In this document: positions 12,334 through 24,455 of the stretch, piece by piece
How positions within the stretch are numbered: position 1 is the stretch's first letter
Layout: each line of letters starts with the position of its first letter
Assembly (NCBI GenBank): GCA_017311315.1
Contig: CM029645.1
Location: 26,561,627-26,625,626, forward strand
DNA: 64,000 nt
Direction of reading: 5' to 3'
Source of the DNA: Dendrocalamus latiflorus
Taxonomy: Eukaryota; Streptophyta; Magnoliopsida; Poales; Poaceae
Position numbers and translations under genes: made by a program
The notes under the pieces: model-generated
The model's input: only the letters and a program-made list of their open reading frames with translations
Database searches by the model: none
Told to the model about the DNA's origin: nothing

Positions 12334-12494
12334 TAAGTAGCTATGTTTTGTACCCTACCTCCCTGTCCGTAGCTGCACTTGATCACCAATTTCTGTTTTT
12401 ATCAAGCAATTATCGTGTGCCTCTGTCTTGTTTTTTATATTTCCTATCTGTCTTTATAAGCTGCAATGGTTGAATCATTGTTTTGGAAACCAAA

Positions 12495-13440
12495 TGTCAT
12501 GTGCCGAATTACTATTTACACGCTCTGTTCATGCGCATGAACAGTACCCTTGTAATGTAGCAAACACGCATGACAGTGTCGGATTAGTTAGGATAGAAAT
12601 AAAAATAGTTAGTTTCCTTGTGGGTTTATAATCTTATAGATATATTCCATCTAATAGAGGTATGTTTACTTAGAGATAGAGATTATTTCTTAGAGGTCAA
12701 GTCAAGTTATCCATATAAAAATAACAACATGTATCTATTATCATCAAACAATGAATAATGTTGAAGTATTCCTAACTTCCTGATTCTTAACTCTGGTCTC
12801 TCCCCTAGATCGACTATTCTAGATCTATTCTTCCCCCAATCGGTGCCCTCTTTCGTTTAGCGTTATTCTACCTCAAGTCGTCGTCGTCCGACCTCCTTCC
12901 GACGGATGTTTATCCCGCTTAGTTCATGACAATTGATATCAGAACAGTCAATCCCTTCCTACGACTTCTACTTACCATGAAGCGCACCACTGTTGTTCCA
13001 TATTGATTGCCCTTGTTGCTGGCAATTTTCTCGACATCGAGTAACGCTAAGGCCCTCACGCCTTCACCATCAATCGCCATCAACACACTGTTGATCTCAT
13101 ACACATGATATCGCAATTACTCGTCAGATTGGGTCTACCAAGGGCTACAACTATGGCTGCCACCACAACTCGAGTATAAGCTATCGCCGAAGAGGGAGAA
13201 ATTGCCACGCGCCAAATTACTGTTCACGCGCATGAACAGCACCCATGTACTAAACGTGTGGAACGTGTGGAAGGGGAAGAGAAGCATTGAAACGTGTGTT
13301 TAGCTAGAGGTGCTTGAAACATTGCTATCCCCTTACGGAACATAGTAGTACATGATTGTCCATTAAATTACCTACGACAGTTAGGTGACATTTTGTATTG
13401 GTTTTTGCTTCTGTTTTCTGAACCAATATAAATACATGTC
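12495..13440 (+). mobile_element. Ty1/copia relic: one LTR, PBS, partial second LTR
   Basis: The first LTR is 12495-12931 and has inverted ends TGTCATG...CATGACA. It is followed at once by TTGATATCAGAAC, a decayed match to the initiator-tRNA-Met primer site TGGTATCAGAGC. Only about 270 bp of internal sequence remains before a second LTR start near 13202 (CGCGCCAAATTACTGTTC matches the first LTR). That copy is truncated near 13440. No gag or pol motif survives. Confidence 0.7.
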
Positions 13441-13499
13441 TTTAATGGCGAAGCCAGGATAAAAATGGAGGGTGGACTCAAAGTTATAAATTACATTGT
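13441..13499. repeat. hAT-like terminus remnant
   Basis: TGGCGAAGCCAGGATAAAAA resembles the terminus at 3450 and the CAG(T/G)GGCGGA-type ends of the hAT elements at 34151 and 57968. No partner end or target duplication was found. Confidence 0.4.
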
Positions 13500-13828
13500 G
13501 TTGGAAGACTGCACATAAATTTTTATAATTTTTTAATCTCATTTGTTATATTTAAAAATTAATGAAGTAGTAAATATAATTAAGATAGATAATTAAGTCG
13601 GCTTAATTACCTATCGTCCAGTGGCAGGGCGGCAAAGAGGGAGGCGCATAGTGGCTAGGCGGCAGACCCTTGCCGCACGGCCATGGGGCTCCGCTGGCCA
13701 CGTGTCAGCTCTACGCGGCTGCCGCCTGGTGACCGTGCGGTAGAAGTGCCATTTTTACCATTGCCGCATGACTACGACTATTTTTACAAACATGAGTTCA
13801 AAACATACCAAAAGTGCTAAAAACTCCT
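13500..13828. repeat. Half copy of the 916-bp palindromic element
   Basis: Blocks such as GCACATAAATTTTTATAATTTTTT, CGGCTTAATTACCTA, a (G)GGCGGCA-rich GC block and AAACATACCAAAAGTGC follow in the same order as the right arm of the element at 19169-20084. Only one arm is present. Confidence 0.65.
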
Positions 13829-14445
13829 GGGCCGCGCCCCCATATTGCTTTGCTTGGTACTTGGGCGATACGCTACACAAATATGCACACCCACACAAGT
13901 TGAGACTTGAGAGTACTAATGGGGACTTCGGCTCCCTCTGGTCAGATGATCTCATTCTTTTGAGTTACAACTGATGGTTTTTTATTATAATTAATAGCTT
14001 TTATCTATATTTTTGATATGGTAGTGAACGGTGGAAACACTAACACAGACAACACATGCGATTTTGAGATAGAAGGCGTTTAAAGAATTCGCTTAAAGAA
14101 ATTGTTTAAAGAATGAGCTCTATTTGTTTCAACTTTTAGAGAAATCGAAGAAAAAACCCCCAAAAAGCCTAAAAGAACATGCACCCATCGTCCAAACCAA
14201 ACCAAAAAAAGTTCAGGTCAGTGCCCCCCACGAATCGAAATCCAAATATGCAGCATGCCGCGGCAGTGGTGGCAGCCAGCGAGGCGGAGGAGGTGGAGGA
14301 GACGGAGAAGGCAGTTGAGGCCGAGATGGCGGAGTGCATTCCCTCCCGGTGGAGGTTTTCTAGGTCAGCTTTGAGAAGCATCTCCCTAGGTTCATGAGCG
14401 CATGGTGGCTGGCAGTTGCCAACGCCATCCACGTCGCTCCCATCC
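13829..14445. other. Unassigned; purine-rich coding-like block
   Basis: From 14120 to 14400 both strands have short open frames with Glu/Ala-rich composition (GCGGAGGAGGTGGAGG runs). No domain was recognised. It may be the remains of a gene exon interrupted by the element that starts at 14446. Confidence 0.25.
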
Positions 14446-16920
14446 TGTAACGCCCCCAATTCTGGGGGCCGTTAGGATATCCTCACAACTACTCAGGATT
14501 GTTCAGCTGTGAGTAGTATAGATGAGTGTACACCATTGCCAACACAAGCTTAAGCATAAAACCAGGCTATACTACAAAATTAAGGCTTACCAGCCAAGTC
14601 TTACACAGCGGGGTGTACAACCCAAAGCTATAATACAATACAAAAAGAACTCTACAGGCATGTTTGAGTGTAGAATAAACCCTAACAACAGACGTTGTCT
14701 ATATTGTAGTGCTCCTCAGCGTCGTCTTTGTAGGTTTGTTCATTTTCTTGGCGAGCATCTTCTATTTATGATTTTAGCAAGCATGAGTACAATCAACTGT
14801 ACTCAACAAGTCACATGGAAAAATACTAATAGCTACTTACTAGGGTTTTCAAGAGATGGGAATATAGTGGTTCTATTAAAATGTTTGTGGATGCAATTTT
14901 ATTTGTAAGCATTTTATTTTTAAATACAAGATAACAAATCATTAACTTCTTAAAAATTTGGGGTTTCAAAACTTGATTACCAAACTTCAACATTTCCATA
15001 ACTACTTATGCTTCGCTATTGGAATCACCCACTAAACACAACATCATTTACCGGAAGCATGGCGTATTCGAATACCATTAATTATGACTCTGCAGAGCTG
15101 TCCAACTTTACCCATAAGATTTCTTAACTCCCACATCCGGGTTCAAGAAAACAAGGTTGTTTCACTACTCATCTCTTTATGTAGCCTCTACCCAATAGAC
15201 TAGATACCCTTTGTCATGGAATACGGCAGCCTGACAAGGTAAAGCCTACCGTTGTGAAAGTATGGTTTTACTGTTTCCATACAATATTCTTACGCCAGCT
15301 GTTCCCTCCTCTGGAATAGTATATCATATCCTTATAGTAAATATTTAATCAATTTGAGCAGCTACTAAACCAGATTTGACAAGTCAATGCTTGTGGTTGG
15401 GCGATCGCTATGTTCTTTACTCAATATAAGGGTCTAGTCCTTATATTTTCATTGAGACAACTCTCACCCACAAACCTATATTTCAATACCCACTGCATTG
15501 CCACCTTTCCGGTCTAAGCCTCCACCTAGGATAAGGTCATGGGACCCGGCTAACTTATGGCTTCTCGTGATACTTCTTTATCCGAGAGCCACTTTTAAAA
15601 TTCTATCAGCAAAATGCCAAGTCTCTTAGTAGTGGAAAATTTGTTGAGCTCCTAAACTATCATGATTACATTATTAATACATTTAATATTACTAAGTCTT
15701 GTCAAGGTGAATATGGCCATCAAATTAAACAGGGCTTTTTGGGGTGGTAGGATATTAGCTAATATCAAGTCATTCTAAACATTTATTGTACAAGAAATAA
15801 CAACTTGTGATTTTGCCTTGCCTTGCAGATTAATGTATTCTATAATTTTGTATTCTTCTGATTTTTGTGCTTGATTTTGAGCTTCTCCTTCTTGAACTGG
15901 CTGACCTTCGACGTTGTGTGCTAGCGTAAAGCAAAGGAAAATAATTCAATTCCATACTTGAAGAGTTGAGATAGGAATAAAGAAATTAACTAAAGAAATA
16001 AAATCCAAGAAAAAATTAAATAAAATAGGTTTTGGGTTTATAGGTGTCTAATACGGGGAAACAGAGCTGAGGGATGGATCGGCTAGGGTTTTCTGTGGCG
16101 GCTTGTCCACGACGGCCTGGTTTCGGTGAGCAGGGAGAATGGTGGCTGACAAGTTATGAGGTTCGGCTAGCCATGGCACTGCTTCAATCGTGTTCCTAGG
16201 GTTATGAGGAAGCTACGGGAGCAAGCAATTGAAATGAAATCAATTGGATACAAAGAATTTGAAAATGGGCTCACTTGGGTGGTCGACCATGACAATGGCG
16301 AAGCGACGTCTGACAAGGGGAAATCAAGGTGTATAGAGTTACCTGGATGTTAATGGAACCTAATGGAGAGGCTTGGCGCCTTTTATAGTGGGCTTAAGGC
16401 GGTTGGCTACAGGGCAGGATCCACTCGAGTCTTGGCATATGGCCCAAGCAAGAAGGCGCGAGAAAACTCAAGTGGCAGTAGTGTGATGATCTTTGCTTTG
16501 CCTCGGACTTCGCATTGCGGCAGTCAAATGGCGGTTGGGTGCGGCTTGTCGGCTATGAGACGGAAGGAAGTGGCGATGGCAAAAATAACAGAGGTGGCAA
16601 TGATTTGCGTTCGTTGGTGTTTTGCTGATCAAGGGGAGCTGGCAAGGGTGGCCAGAGGAGGGGTACGGTAGCCTGCCAGGTTGCAGTGGTGAGGAAGCAC
16701 CGAGAAGGCGCGACAGAGCTCTGGCGGCGGCAAAGCCAGAGGTGGCGGCGGGATTTTTTGGGTGATGAACAGTGATCACGCAAATTGATTCAATGGTGGT
16801 GATGCAGCAGCGGTTCTAGGGCTTGAATGGTGAGATTTGAGTATATGATTAGGCTAAGATTCACTAGGAATCAAATTCAATCAAAAATTCAAATTCTTTT
16901 GAAATTTTAGTTTCGTTTCA
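14446..16920 (-). mobile_element. Probable solo LTR or non-autonomous LTR element
   Basis: The element starts TGTAACGCCCCC and ends GTTTCA (TG...CA). It is flanked by CATCC at 14441-14445 and CCTCC at 16921-16925, a five-base target duplication with one mismatch. The complement, ending GGGGGCGTTACA, is the usual look of a grass gypsy-type LTR 3' end, hence the minus orientation. No pol motif is visible. The hairpin CGCCCCCAATTCTGGGGGC lies at its left edge. The ORF at 16363-16671 has no recognised domain. Confidence 0.45.
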
Positions 16921-16925
16921 CCTCC

Positions 16926-17279
16926 GTTCATGAGTCATGCCGTTGCTACCGCCCCAGGAGGCCCTCTCCATCCAGGACGAACTGGGCGGCAGAGACAGGG
17001 AGGGATCATGTCCGAAGCTTGGCGAGGCTGTGCTCTGCAACCGGGAACTGCTCAAGTACAAGCTAGGTCGCGGCTCTCCGGGGCATCCTCGCCGAGATCG
17101 CCACGAGGTACTTACTACCATGCCACAACCGCTTCCTTCCCTCTTCAGTTTGGTTGGTTGGTATGTTGCTTGTTTCGAGGGATTGCTGTGTTGCATTCGT
17201 CATATCAACTTACATAGTAGGGAACAATTAGAAAAAGGGATCATGCCGCGTCTCCCGTGCCTCACTCCCGGCGGCCATT
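16926..17279 (+). other. Unrecognised gene-fragment-like block
   Basis: An open frame from 16937 (MPLLPPQEALSIQDELGG...) has coding-like composition and a possible splice donor (GAG|GTACTT) near 17107. The family is not recognised. It may belong to the same disrupted locus as 14120-14440, on the other side of the inserted element. Confidence 0.25.
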
Positions 17280-17282
17280 TTA

Positions 17283-17572
17283 GGTCCTGATCAATATGGC
17301 TTCAGCTTCTGTTTTCAGCTTATTTTTACACTATTCATAAATTTTGTCTTTTTCTGAACTTTTGGCTTTTTTTGAGTTTTTTTACCGGTTCTTTTTTTCC
17401 TCGTATTTGTTTACATTATACGTTTTGGGCTAATATGTTTTTTCTATTTTTAAATTTTTTTTTAAATTTAATTATGGTAAATAAGCCTCTGTCAGCTACA
17501 GCGCTTTTTTTCAGCCAGCTACAGTGTTTTCAGCCATAAGCCATGAGGCTTTCAGCCGAACCGATCACCACC
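17283..17572 (+). mobile_element. Tourist-like MITE, copy A
   Basis: The 290-bp element runs from GGTCCTGATCAATATGGC to GAACCGATCACCACC, flanked on both sides by TTA (17280-17282 and 17573-17575). A TTA duplication is typical of PIF/Harbinger-derived Tourist MITEs. The T/A-rich interior is shared with copies B and C. Confidence 0.8.
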
Positions 17573-18026
17573 TTAAGCTGGGTTCGGGAGAGCTGGAGCT
17601 TTGGTTTTTACTTTTATCACAATAACTCACTTTCAAATGATACGCCTTTTTAAATTAGAGTCTAAAAGTTGATCGTAGTTGACACTGTACCGAGTTCAGT
17701 TGTATCTGTTAAAATTATATATGACTGTTTCTCTCTTCATATTATCTCTCGTGAATAAGCATGAATAGACAGAATTCAAAAACTATAAACCAAAACCACA
17801 CTCTAAAGGAACGTTAGTATGGCTACATAGCTGGGAACAATTAAAAAAAAGGCATACATCATATGTGTTCACTACTCGCTCGCTTTTCTCTTTTTCTCTC
17901 CCAATCTCTCGTAAATTCAGTAGTTACATTGAAAGCAGCATGTTTTTAACTGAAAAGCAACATTTAGTTTGGTGCTGTGGAACTGCATCAAATGGTTGTG
18001 CCCCGGGGATTGCAATATCAATTATA
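17573..18026. other. Spacer between MITE copies A and B
   Basis: There is no gene. GGGAACAATTA(G/A)AAAAA-containing sequence near 17221 recurs at 17831-17850, suggesting a local duplication of the flank of copy A. A further MITE may lie at about 17577-17815, but its ends were not resolved. Confidence 0.35.
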
Positions 18027-18313
18027 GGTGGTGATCGATTCGGCTGAAAAGTTCATGGCTTATGGCTGAAAACATTGTAGCTGGCTGAAAAAAGCACTGT
18101 AACTGACAGAGGCTTATTTAGCATAATTAAATTTAAAAAAATTTAAAAATATAAAAAATATGTTAGCCCATTACGTATAATACAAACAAATACGGGAAAA
18201 AAAGAACCGGCAAAAAAGCTCAACATAAAGCCAAAAGTTCAGAAAAAGACGAAACTTATGAATAGTGAAAAATAAACTAGAAACCAAAAGTCGAAACCGA
18301 GTTGATCAGGGTC
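18027..18313 (-). mobile_element. Tourist-like MITE, copy B (inverted)
   Basis: This copy is inverted relative to A. It starts GGTGGTGATCGATTCGGCTG and ends GTTGATCAGGGTC, with ATA on both flanks (18024-18026 and 18314-18316). Confidence 0.8.
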
Positions 18314-18635
18314 ATATTACATTTGGTCAACTGGAGATCGATGGAGGGCCTCATGTGTTGAGCTTCTGAGACCACAGCGTGCGTTAGCTGGTCCACACGT
18401 CATTTTGGCTGTCCCAAAAATTTTTGCCTTTTATTTTCTTGCTTATGCTATTCCGCTGTCTAGTTAGAGTATCCTAGCTAGGATGCTTTTCATTTTTTTT
18501 TATGACTACTAGTGAGAGTAATTTTGTCCCTTGAAAAGTTATTTTAATCTCTGGATATAACATTATTATTTCCAGGGTTGGAACAAGAATATAAATCTGT
18601 GTGTTGAAGCGATGCTAATATCGTCGTATCTCACT

Positions 18636-18908
18636 GGCCCTAATCAATATGGCTTCAGCTTATTTTTGCACTATTCATAAATTTCGTTTTTTTCTGAACT
18701 TTTGGCTTTTTTTGAGTTTTTTTACCGGTTCTTTTTTTTCTCGTATTTGTTTACATTATACGTGATGGGTTAATATGTTTTTTCTATTTTTAAATTTTTT
18801 TAAATTTAATTATGGTAAATAAGGCTCTGTCAGCTACAGTGCTTTTTCAGCCAGCTACAGTGTTTTCAGCCATAAGCCATGAGGCTTTCAGCCGAACCGA
18901 TCACCACC
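18636..18908 (+). mobile_element. Tourist-like MITE, copy C
   Basis: This copy lies in the same orientation as A. The right flank TTAAGC is identical to that of copy A, but the left flank (ACT) does not give a matching duplication, so C may have moved with a larger duplicated block. Confidence 0.75.
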
Positions 18909-19168
18909 TTAAGCAACTCGCCGACTCTGGATGAAGCCGTACATAGAGAATTTACATTAGTTAATTTGTTTAGGCTCGACGGTGTGTGAACGGTCCTGGA
19001 TTCCCCTCCTCCCGAATTGAAGGAAAGATGAAAGCTTCACGTTGACCACGATTAGTATTAGTATAATACCATTGTGTATCATCGCTGCACGCATGTTTAT
19101 GTTGTGGAGGAGGTTCACTGATTCACACACGCACGCGGAAAGGAAAATAAAGAAAGACTGCAAATTAA

Positions 19169-20084
19169 GGAATTTTTGACATTTTTAGCATATTTTCAAC
19201 CCGTATTTATAGAAATAGTCGTATATGTGTGGAATTGGCAGAAATGGTACTTCTACCGTCCTGATGACAGGACAGCAGCGCCCAACAGCCGACATGTGCG
19301 CCATTAGAGCCCGGCCAAAGGGTGGCAGTGGTCTGCCGCCCGGCCACCAGGCGACGCCCTCCCTGCTGTCCCGCTACCGGACGGCAGGTGATTAAGCCGG
19401 ATTAATTACCTACCTGAATTAGAATTTTCCATATACTGTTTATTCAAATTTTTAAATGTATCAAATGAGCTAAAAAATTACAAAATTTTATGTGCAGCCT
19501 CCTAACATAACGTACTTCATTGTGTAATTTTTTACGAGTTTATCTGCTATGAATGCTGCTGAAAAATTCATACGATAATGAAATTTTTAGTAGTTAATGG
19601 CATATAGCAAACGAGCTCAAAAAAATGAGCTCGAGAGGTTGCACATAAAATTTTGTAATTTTTTAAGCTCGTTTGCTATATGCCATAACTACTAAAATTA
19701 TCATTATCATACAAATATTTTAGCAGCATTCATAGTAGATAAAATTATATAAAAAATTACACAATGAATTATATTGTGTCAGGAGGCTGCACATAAAATT
19801 TCGTAATTTTTTGAGCTCATTTGATACATTTAAAAATTTGAACAAATAGTACATAAAAACCCTAATTCAGACAGGTAATTAAGCCAGTTTAATCACCTAC
19901 CATCCGGTGGCGGGGCGGCAGGGAGGGCGCAGCCCGGTGGCCGGGCTCCGATGGCTCACGTGTTGGCTGCTGGGCGCTGCCGCCCAGTGACAGGGCAACA
20001 GAAGTACTATTTCTACTAATACCACACGTATACATCTATTTCTACATATACGGGTTGAAACATATCAAAAGTGCCAAAATTTCC
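19169..20084. mobile_element. 916-bp palindromic (foldback) element
   Basis: Two arms of about 430 bp are inverted copies of each other around a centre near 19620. The outer ends are GGAATTTTTGACATTTTT and the complement of AAAAGTGCCAAAATTTCC. Each arm carries an AT-rich block (ATAAAATTTTGTAATTTTTT), a TTAAGCCGG block and a GC-rich block. There is no ORF of note and no exact target duplication. One further half copy is at 13500-13828. Confidence 0.85.
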
Positions 20085-20690
20085 ATTTTAAGCTCCATCA
20101 ACCTACTAAGATCAATACTAGTATACTACTACCTGGCTGGCTGGCTGGCTTCCATGTGTGCAGTGCACTGGTCAGTCATGGTCTGTGAAAGTTTTTTTCC
20201 TATACATGGGACCAAATTTGTTGAAGTGCTTTTCTCTTGGGAGGGCCTCCTGTAAGGTCTCTCTCCATCCACCATTGATCGCCCGTTGGATTTTCTTCTA
20301 AATTTGCTGTAGTTTCCAGCTCTGTATGCAACTCACAGTATGCTAAAATCCTCTCGGAAAAATACGATGTAGTTTAATTAGCTCATTGTCTATTTAGATT
20401 CAGTGGTTATATTCTGTATCGATCACTTCAATTAATATACTACCACGGAGGACAGGAGGAGAGTAAAATGGGAAGTTGCTGGTTATCTTCTGCACCCAGC
20501 TAGGCTCAGGATTGGTTGCAGCACGCAAGGAAACAGCGACCGACGGTTGCGGTTGAAACAGCCAGCCTTCTTTTTGCCCCTCGTAACCACTCTAGTCTAC
20601 TGCTACTAGAAAAGGACGCAAATTGAGTAAAATACAGTGTGGTCCTTGAACATTTCGCATTGGTTCATCTAGGTCCCTCACTTTTGGAGT
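20085..20690. other. Intergenic, no supported gene
   Basis: It holds a short CTGG tandem run near 20134 and otherwise unremarkable AT-rich DNA. GGTCCTTGAACATTT near 20642 recalls the phrase used by the MITE at 60583, so a small MITE end may lie here. Confidence 0.35.
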
Positions 20691-20742
20691 TAGGTTGGTG
20701 AGGATTAAAAACATGTTAGAAAATGGCCCAATGAGCGAGGCC

Positions 20743-22641
20743 TTAAGGGTCTGCCAGATTTTTCTCAGTATGAATATAGTTCACAGCAATTACTCCGGAG
20801 TTTCTCAGTTTTCTGACAGATTTAAGCCTACGCTTCACATGTCTAGAGGACTTCATATTATCCTTTGCACTTGTGACTTTGGCCAACACTGTTAGATTAT
20901 CACAATACATCAGGATTGCAGGTATTGGTTTCTCAACCAATGGCAAGTCCAATAGAAGTTCTCTCAGCCATTCAGCCTCAACTGTGGCTGTATCAAGTGC
21001 TACTAGTTCTGCTTCCATGGTTGACCTCGTCAATATGGTCTGTTTGCAAGACCTCCATGAAACTGCAGCACCAGCTAAAGTGAATACATAACCACTTGTA
21101 GCTTTGATCTCATCCGCATCAGAGATCCAATTGGAGTCACTGTATCCTTCTAATACAGAAGGGTGTCCAGTATAATGTATTCCAAAAGATGTTGTGCCTC
21201 TCAAGTAACGCAACACTCTTTCAAGTGCCTTCCAGTGATCATCTCCTGGGTTAGAAGTAAACCGACTTAATTTGCTCACAGCAAATGAAATGTCAGGTCT
21301 TGTGGCACCAGCTAAATACATTAGTGACCCAATAATTTGTGAATATCTTAATTGATCTTTTCCTAACCTCTGGTTCTTTCGAAGCTTAATGCTCGCATCA
21401 TAGGGTGTTGGTGAAACTTTACAGTTTTCAAAACCAAACCGGCTTAATATTTTCTCGGCATAATGGGATTGATTCAAAGTAATCCCATCTTTGCTTTTGA
21501 TCAATTTAATATTCAGAATAACATCTGCCTCTCCCAAGTCTTTCATATCAAAACACCGAGATAAGAAAGATTTGACCTCGTCAATTAAGGCAGTATTTGT
21601 TCCAAATATAAGTATGTCATCTACATACAGACATAAGATAACTCCTTGACCCCCACCACAACGATAATACACACATTTATCAGCTTCATTCACAACAAAG
21701 CCAGCGGATGTTAAAGTTTTGTCAAACTTTTCGTGCCATTGTTTTGGTGCTTGTTTTAGACCATACAAAGATTTCAATAATCTGCATACTTTATTTTCCT
21801 GTCCAGAAATCACAAAACCATCCGGTTGATCCATATAGATTTCTTCCTCCAACTCTCCATTAAGGAAAGCTGTCTTCACGTCCATTTGATGAACATGTAG
21901 ACCATAGGAAGATGCTAACGCAAGGAGCACTCTGATGGTAGTTAATCTGGCGACAGGAGAATAGGTATCAAAGAAATCTTCTCCCTCTTTCTGGGTGTAA
22001 CCCTTGGCCACAAGTCTTGCCTTGTACTTCTCAATTGTTCCATCAGGCCTTAGTTTCTTTTTAAAGATCCACTTACATCCTACAGGTTTACACCCGATAG
22101 GACGATCCGTGATCTCCCAAGTCCCATTAGCCATGATAGAGTCCATCTCGCTACGGACTGCCTCTTTCCAATACTCAGCATCAGGAGATGCATAAGCCTC
22201 TGAAAGAGTCTTTGGCACATCATCCACGAGGTATACAATAAAGTCGTTACCAAAGGTTTTCTCAACCTTTTGTCTCTTGCTCCTGCGAGGAGCTTCTGCG
22301 ACTAGATTGTTATCCTCCTCAGGGATATCACATATTGGTTCAGAAATGGTGGGAAGTTCAGAAGTTTGATTATTCTCATTTTCAATATTATCAGTTTGAA
22401 CATTCTCTGTTCGTGAAGTACTGCCTGCTGTTCTCATAGGAAAGATATTCTCAAAGAATGAAGCATCTCTAGACTCCATTATTGTATTAGCAATAATCTC
22501 AGGAGTTTCTGATTTAACTACTAAAAATCTATAAGCCGTGCTATTTTGTGCATATCCTAGAAAAATACAATCGACTGTTTTTGGTCCAAGTTTTCTCTTT
22601 TTCTGCAATGGTATATTGACTTTTGCTAAACTCTGCACCAC
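20743..22641 (-). pseudogene. Ty1/copia pol 3' half (integrase C-end, RT, RNase H)
   Basis: A 632-codon open frame is read on the minus strand. It runs from the end of the integrase region (LGPKTVDCIFLGYAQ) through a complete reverse transcriptase (GCKWIFKKK, KARLVAKGYTQKEG, MDVKTAFLNGELEEEIYM, LYVDDILIFG) to RNase H (EGYSDSNW, STMEAELVAL, NLADP). It stops at ADP, where a short deletion destroys the usual FTKGL end. The integrase catalytic core is absent at its 5' side (22641). The + strand gag/protease/integrase half begins only about 80 bp away in the opposite direction, so one element has apparently been broken and inverted. No LTR was found. Confidence 0.85.
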
Positions 22642-22720
22642 TATCTCTCTGATTGAATGAGATTCAAACAGTTGAATGAGGCAGTTACTACCTTATTGTG
22701 AATTTTGTTGCAATACAGAA

Positions 22721-24275
22721 ATGGCTAATGCTTCTGATGCGATGAAACCTGAGAGGTTTTCTGGTCAGAACTTTCGTAGATGGCAGACTAGAGTCAAGTT
22801 TTGGCTCATGTCTTTGGGGCTGTGGTGGGTTATCCACCCACAGTATCCATTTACGATTGAGCAGTATATGCAGTTTGAGGCTACGAACAATACTGCTCTT
22901 GGCTGCATTCTAACTGTTCTGGCAGATCAGCTCTATGATGTGTACATGGACTACAAGTCCGCCACAGAGTTGTGGGATGCACTAGAGCAAAAATATGCGG
23001 AGGCAGAGGCAGGTCGCTGGCTCTACATATGTGAGCAATTTTTCGACTTTAGCATGGATGAGGCTAAGTCCATAGTTGGACAAGCTCATGACCTCCAGCT
23101 AGTAGTCGGTGAGATTGCGCACTTGGGCTGTGCGTTGCCTCCAAAGTTTGTGGCTGCGGGCATTGTTGCTAAACTCCCTGCCTCTTGGAGGGATTTTGCT
23201 ACTAGCTTGAAACATAAGAGGGAAGAGATTTCTGTTGAGGATCTCATTGCAGCCCTTGATGTGGAAGAAAAAGCAAGAGCAAAAGATGCACCTAGCACAT
23301 CTGGCCAGAATAATGCAAATGTCATACAGAGAAAGACTGTTGCTAAGAAGTACAAATCCAACAAACCGAACAAGACAACTAGTTTTAAGAAGAAAACTGA
23401 GAAAAAGGATTTGAAGGACATCACCTGCTTTGTGTGCGGTAAAGACGGTCATATGGCGAAGGACTGTCGTTTCCGCAAAATCAGAGATGGTGAACAGCCT
23501 AAGAAGAAGGCTGTTAACGTGACCATAGGCGAGGCCTCGACTTCAGGAGGGTATGGTAATTCACCTGTTGTCTTTTCAGCTTGTCAATCCACTGATTGGT
23601 GGGTTGATACTGGAGCTAATGTTCACGTATGTTCTGATATTTCCTTGTTTTCCTCTTATCAGGCAGCAGGGGCTTCCTCCGTCCTAATGGGAAACGGGTC
23701 GCGTGCTTCTGTTCTTGGTGTTGGCACGGTGGATCTGAAGCTTACTTCAGGGAAGATTGTCCACTTGAAGAACGTACAGCATGCGCCTACAATAAAAAGA
23801 ACCTCGCTAGTGGTTCTCTCCTATGTAGGGATGGTTATAAGCTTGTTTTTGAGTCAAATAAAATCGTAATGTCTAAGTTCGGAAAATTTGTTGGTAAAGG
23901 CTATGAGAGCGGAGGCTTGTTCCGCCTAAGTATCTTAGAGTCTTGTTATAATTTGAATATTGCAACTGGTTCAAATAAATGTGAGGCAAATATTTGGCAT
24001 TCTCGATTCTGTCATATTGGTTTTGATAGTATTGCTAGAATGTCCAAATTAGATTTAATTCCAAAATGTAAAATTGTCAAAGGATCAAAATGCCAGTCAT
24101 GTGTGCAAGCAAAGCAACCTCGAAAACCCTTTAAGGGATTAGAGGATGAAAAGAACTTGGTACCTTTAGATCTTATTCATTCAGATTTGTGTGAAATGAA
24201 TGGATTATTGACAAAAGGAGGCAAAAGATATTTTCTAACTTTTATTGATGATGCAACACGCTACTGCTTTGTGAG
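22721..24275 (+). pseudogene. Ty1/copia 5' half (gag, protease, integrase start)
   Basis: Gag starts at ATG 22721 (MANASDAMKPERFSG) and includes the zinc knuckle CFVCGKDGHMAKDC. The protease motif WWVDTGANVHVC follows. A frameshift lies near 23795-23805; the frame then resumes in the GYKLVFESNKIV block. The integrase HHCC finger follows (WHSRFCHIG...CQSCVQAKQ), then the first part of the catalytic domain up to FIDDATRYCF, where homology ends at about 24275. MULE sequence starts shortly after. It is divergent from the pol half at 20743-22641; together they cover most of a copia polyprotein except the integrase core. Confidence 0.85.
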
Positions 24276-24455
24276 TTTTGCATCATTAGTTTATTATTTT
24301 TGTCTCCTAATAAAACTTGGAATTAAAATATTGCCTATATTTTCAACAAAACATAGGACCTAAATTTCCTAGATATATAGCGCTGAAGTAGCTGTTGTTC
24401 ACATTTAGGGAAAAGGTGCTTCCAAGTTAGACCTTCTCAACTCTTGTGTGTAATC

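Noticed and set aside
20873..21091. Plus-strand ORFs across the copia RT half (also 22004-22195)
   Set aside because: Antisense shadows of the long minus-strand pol frame.
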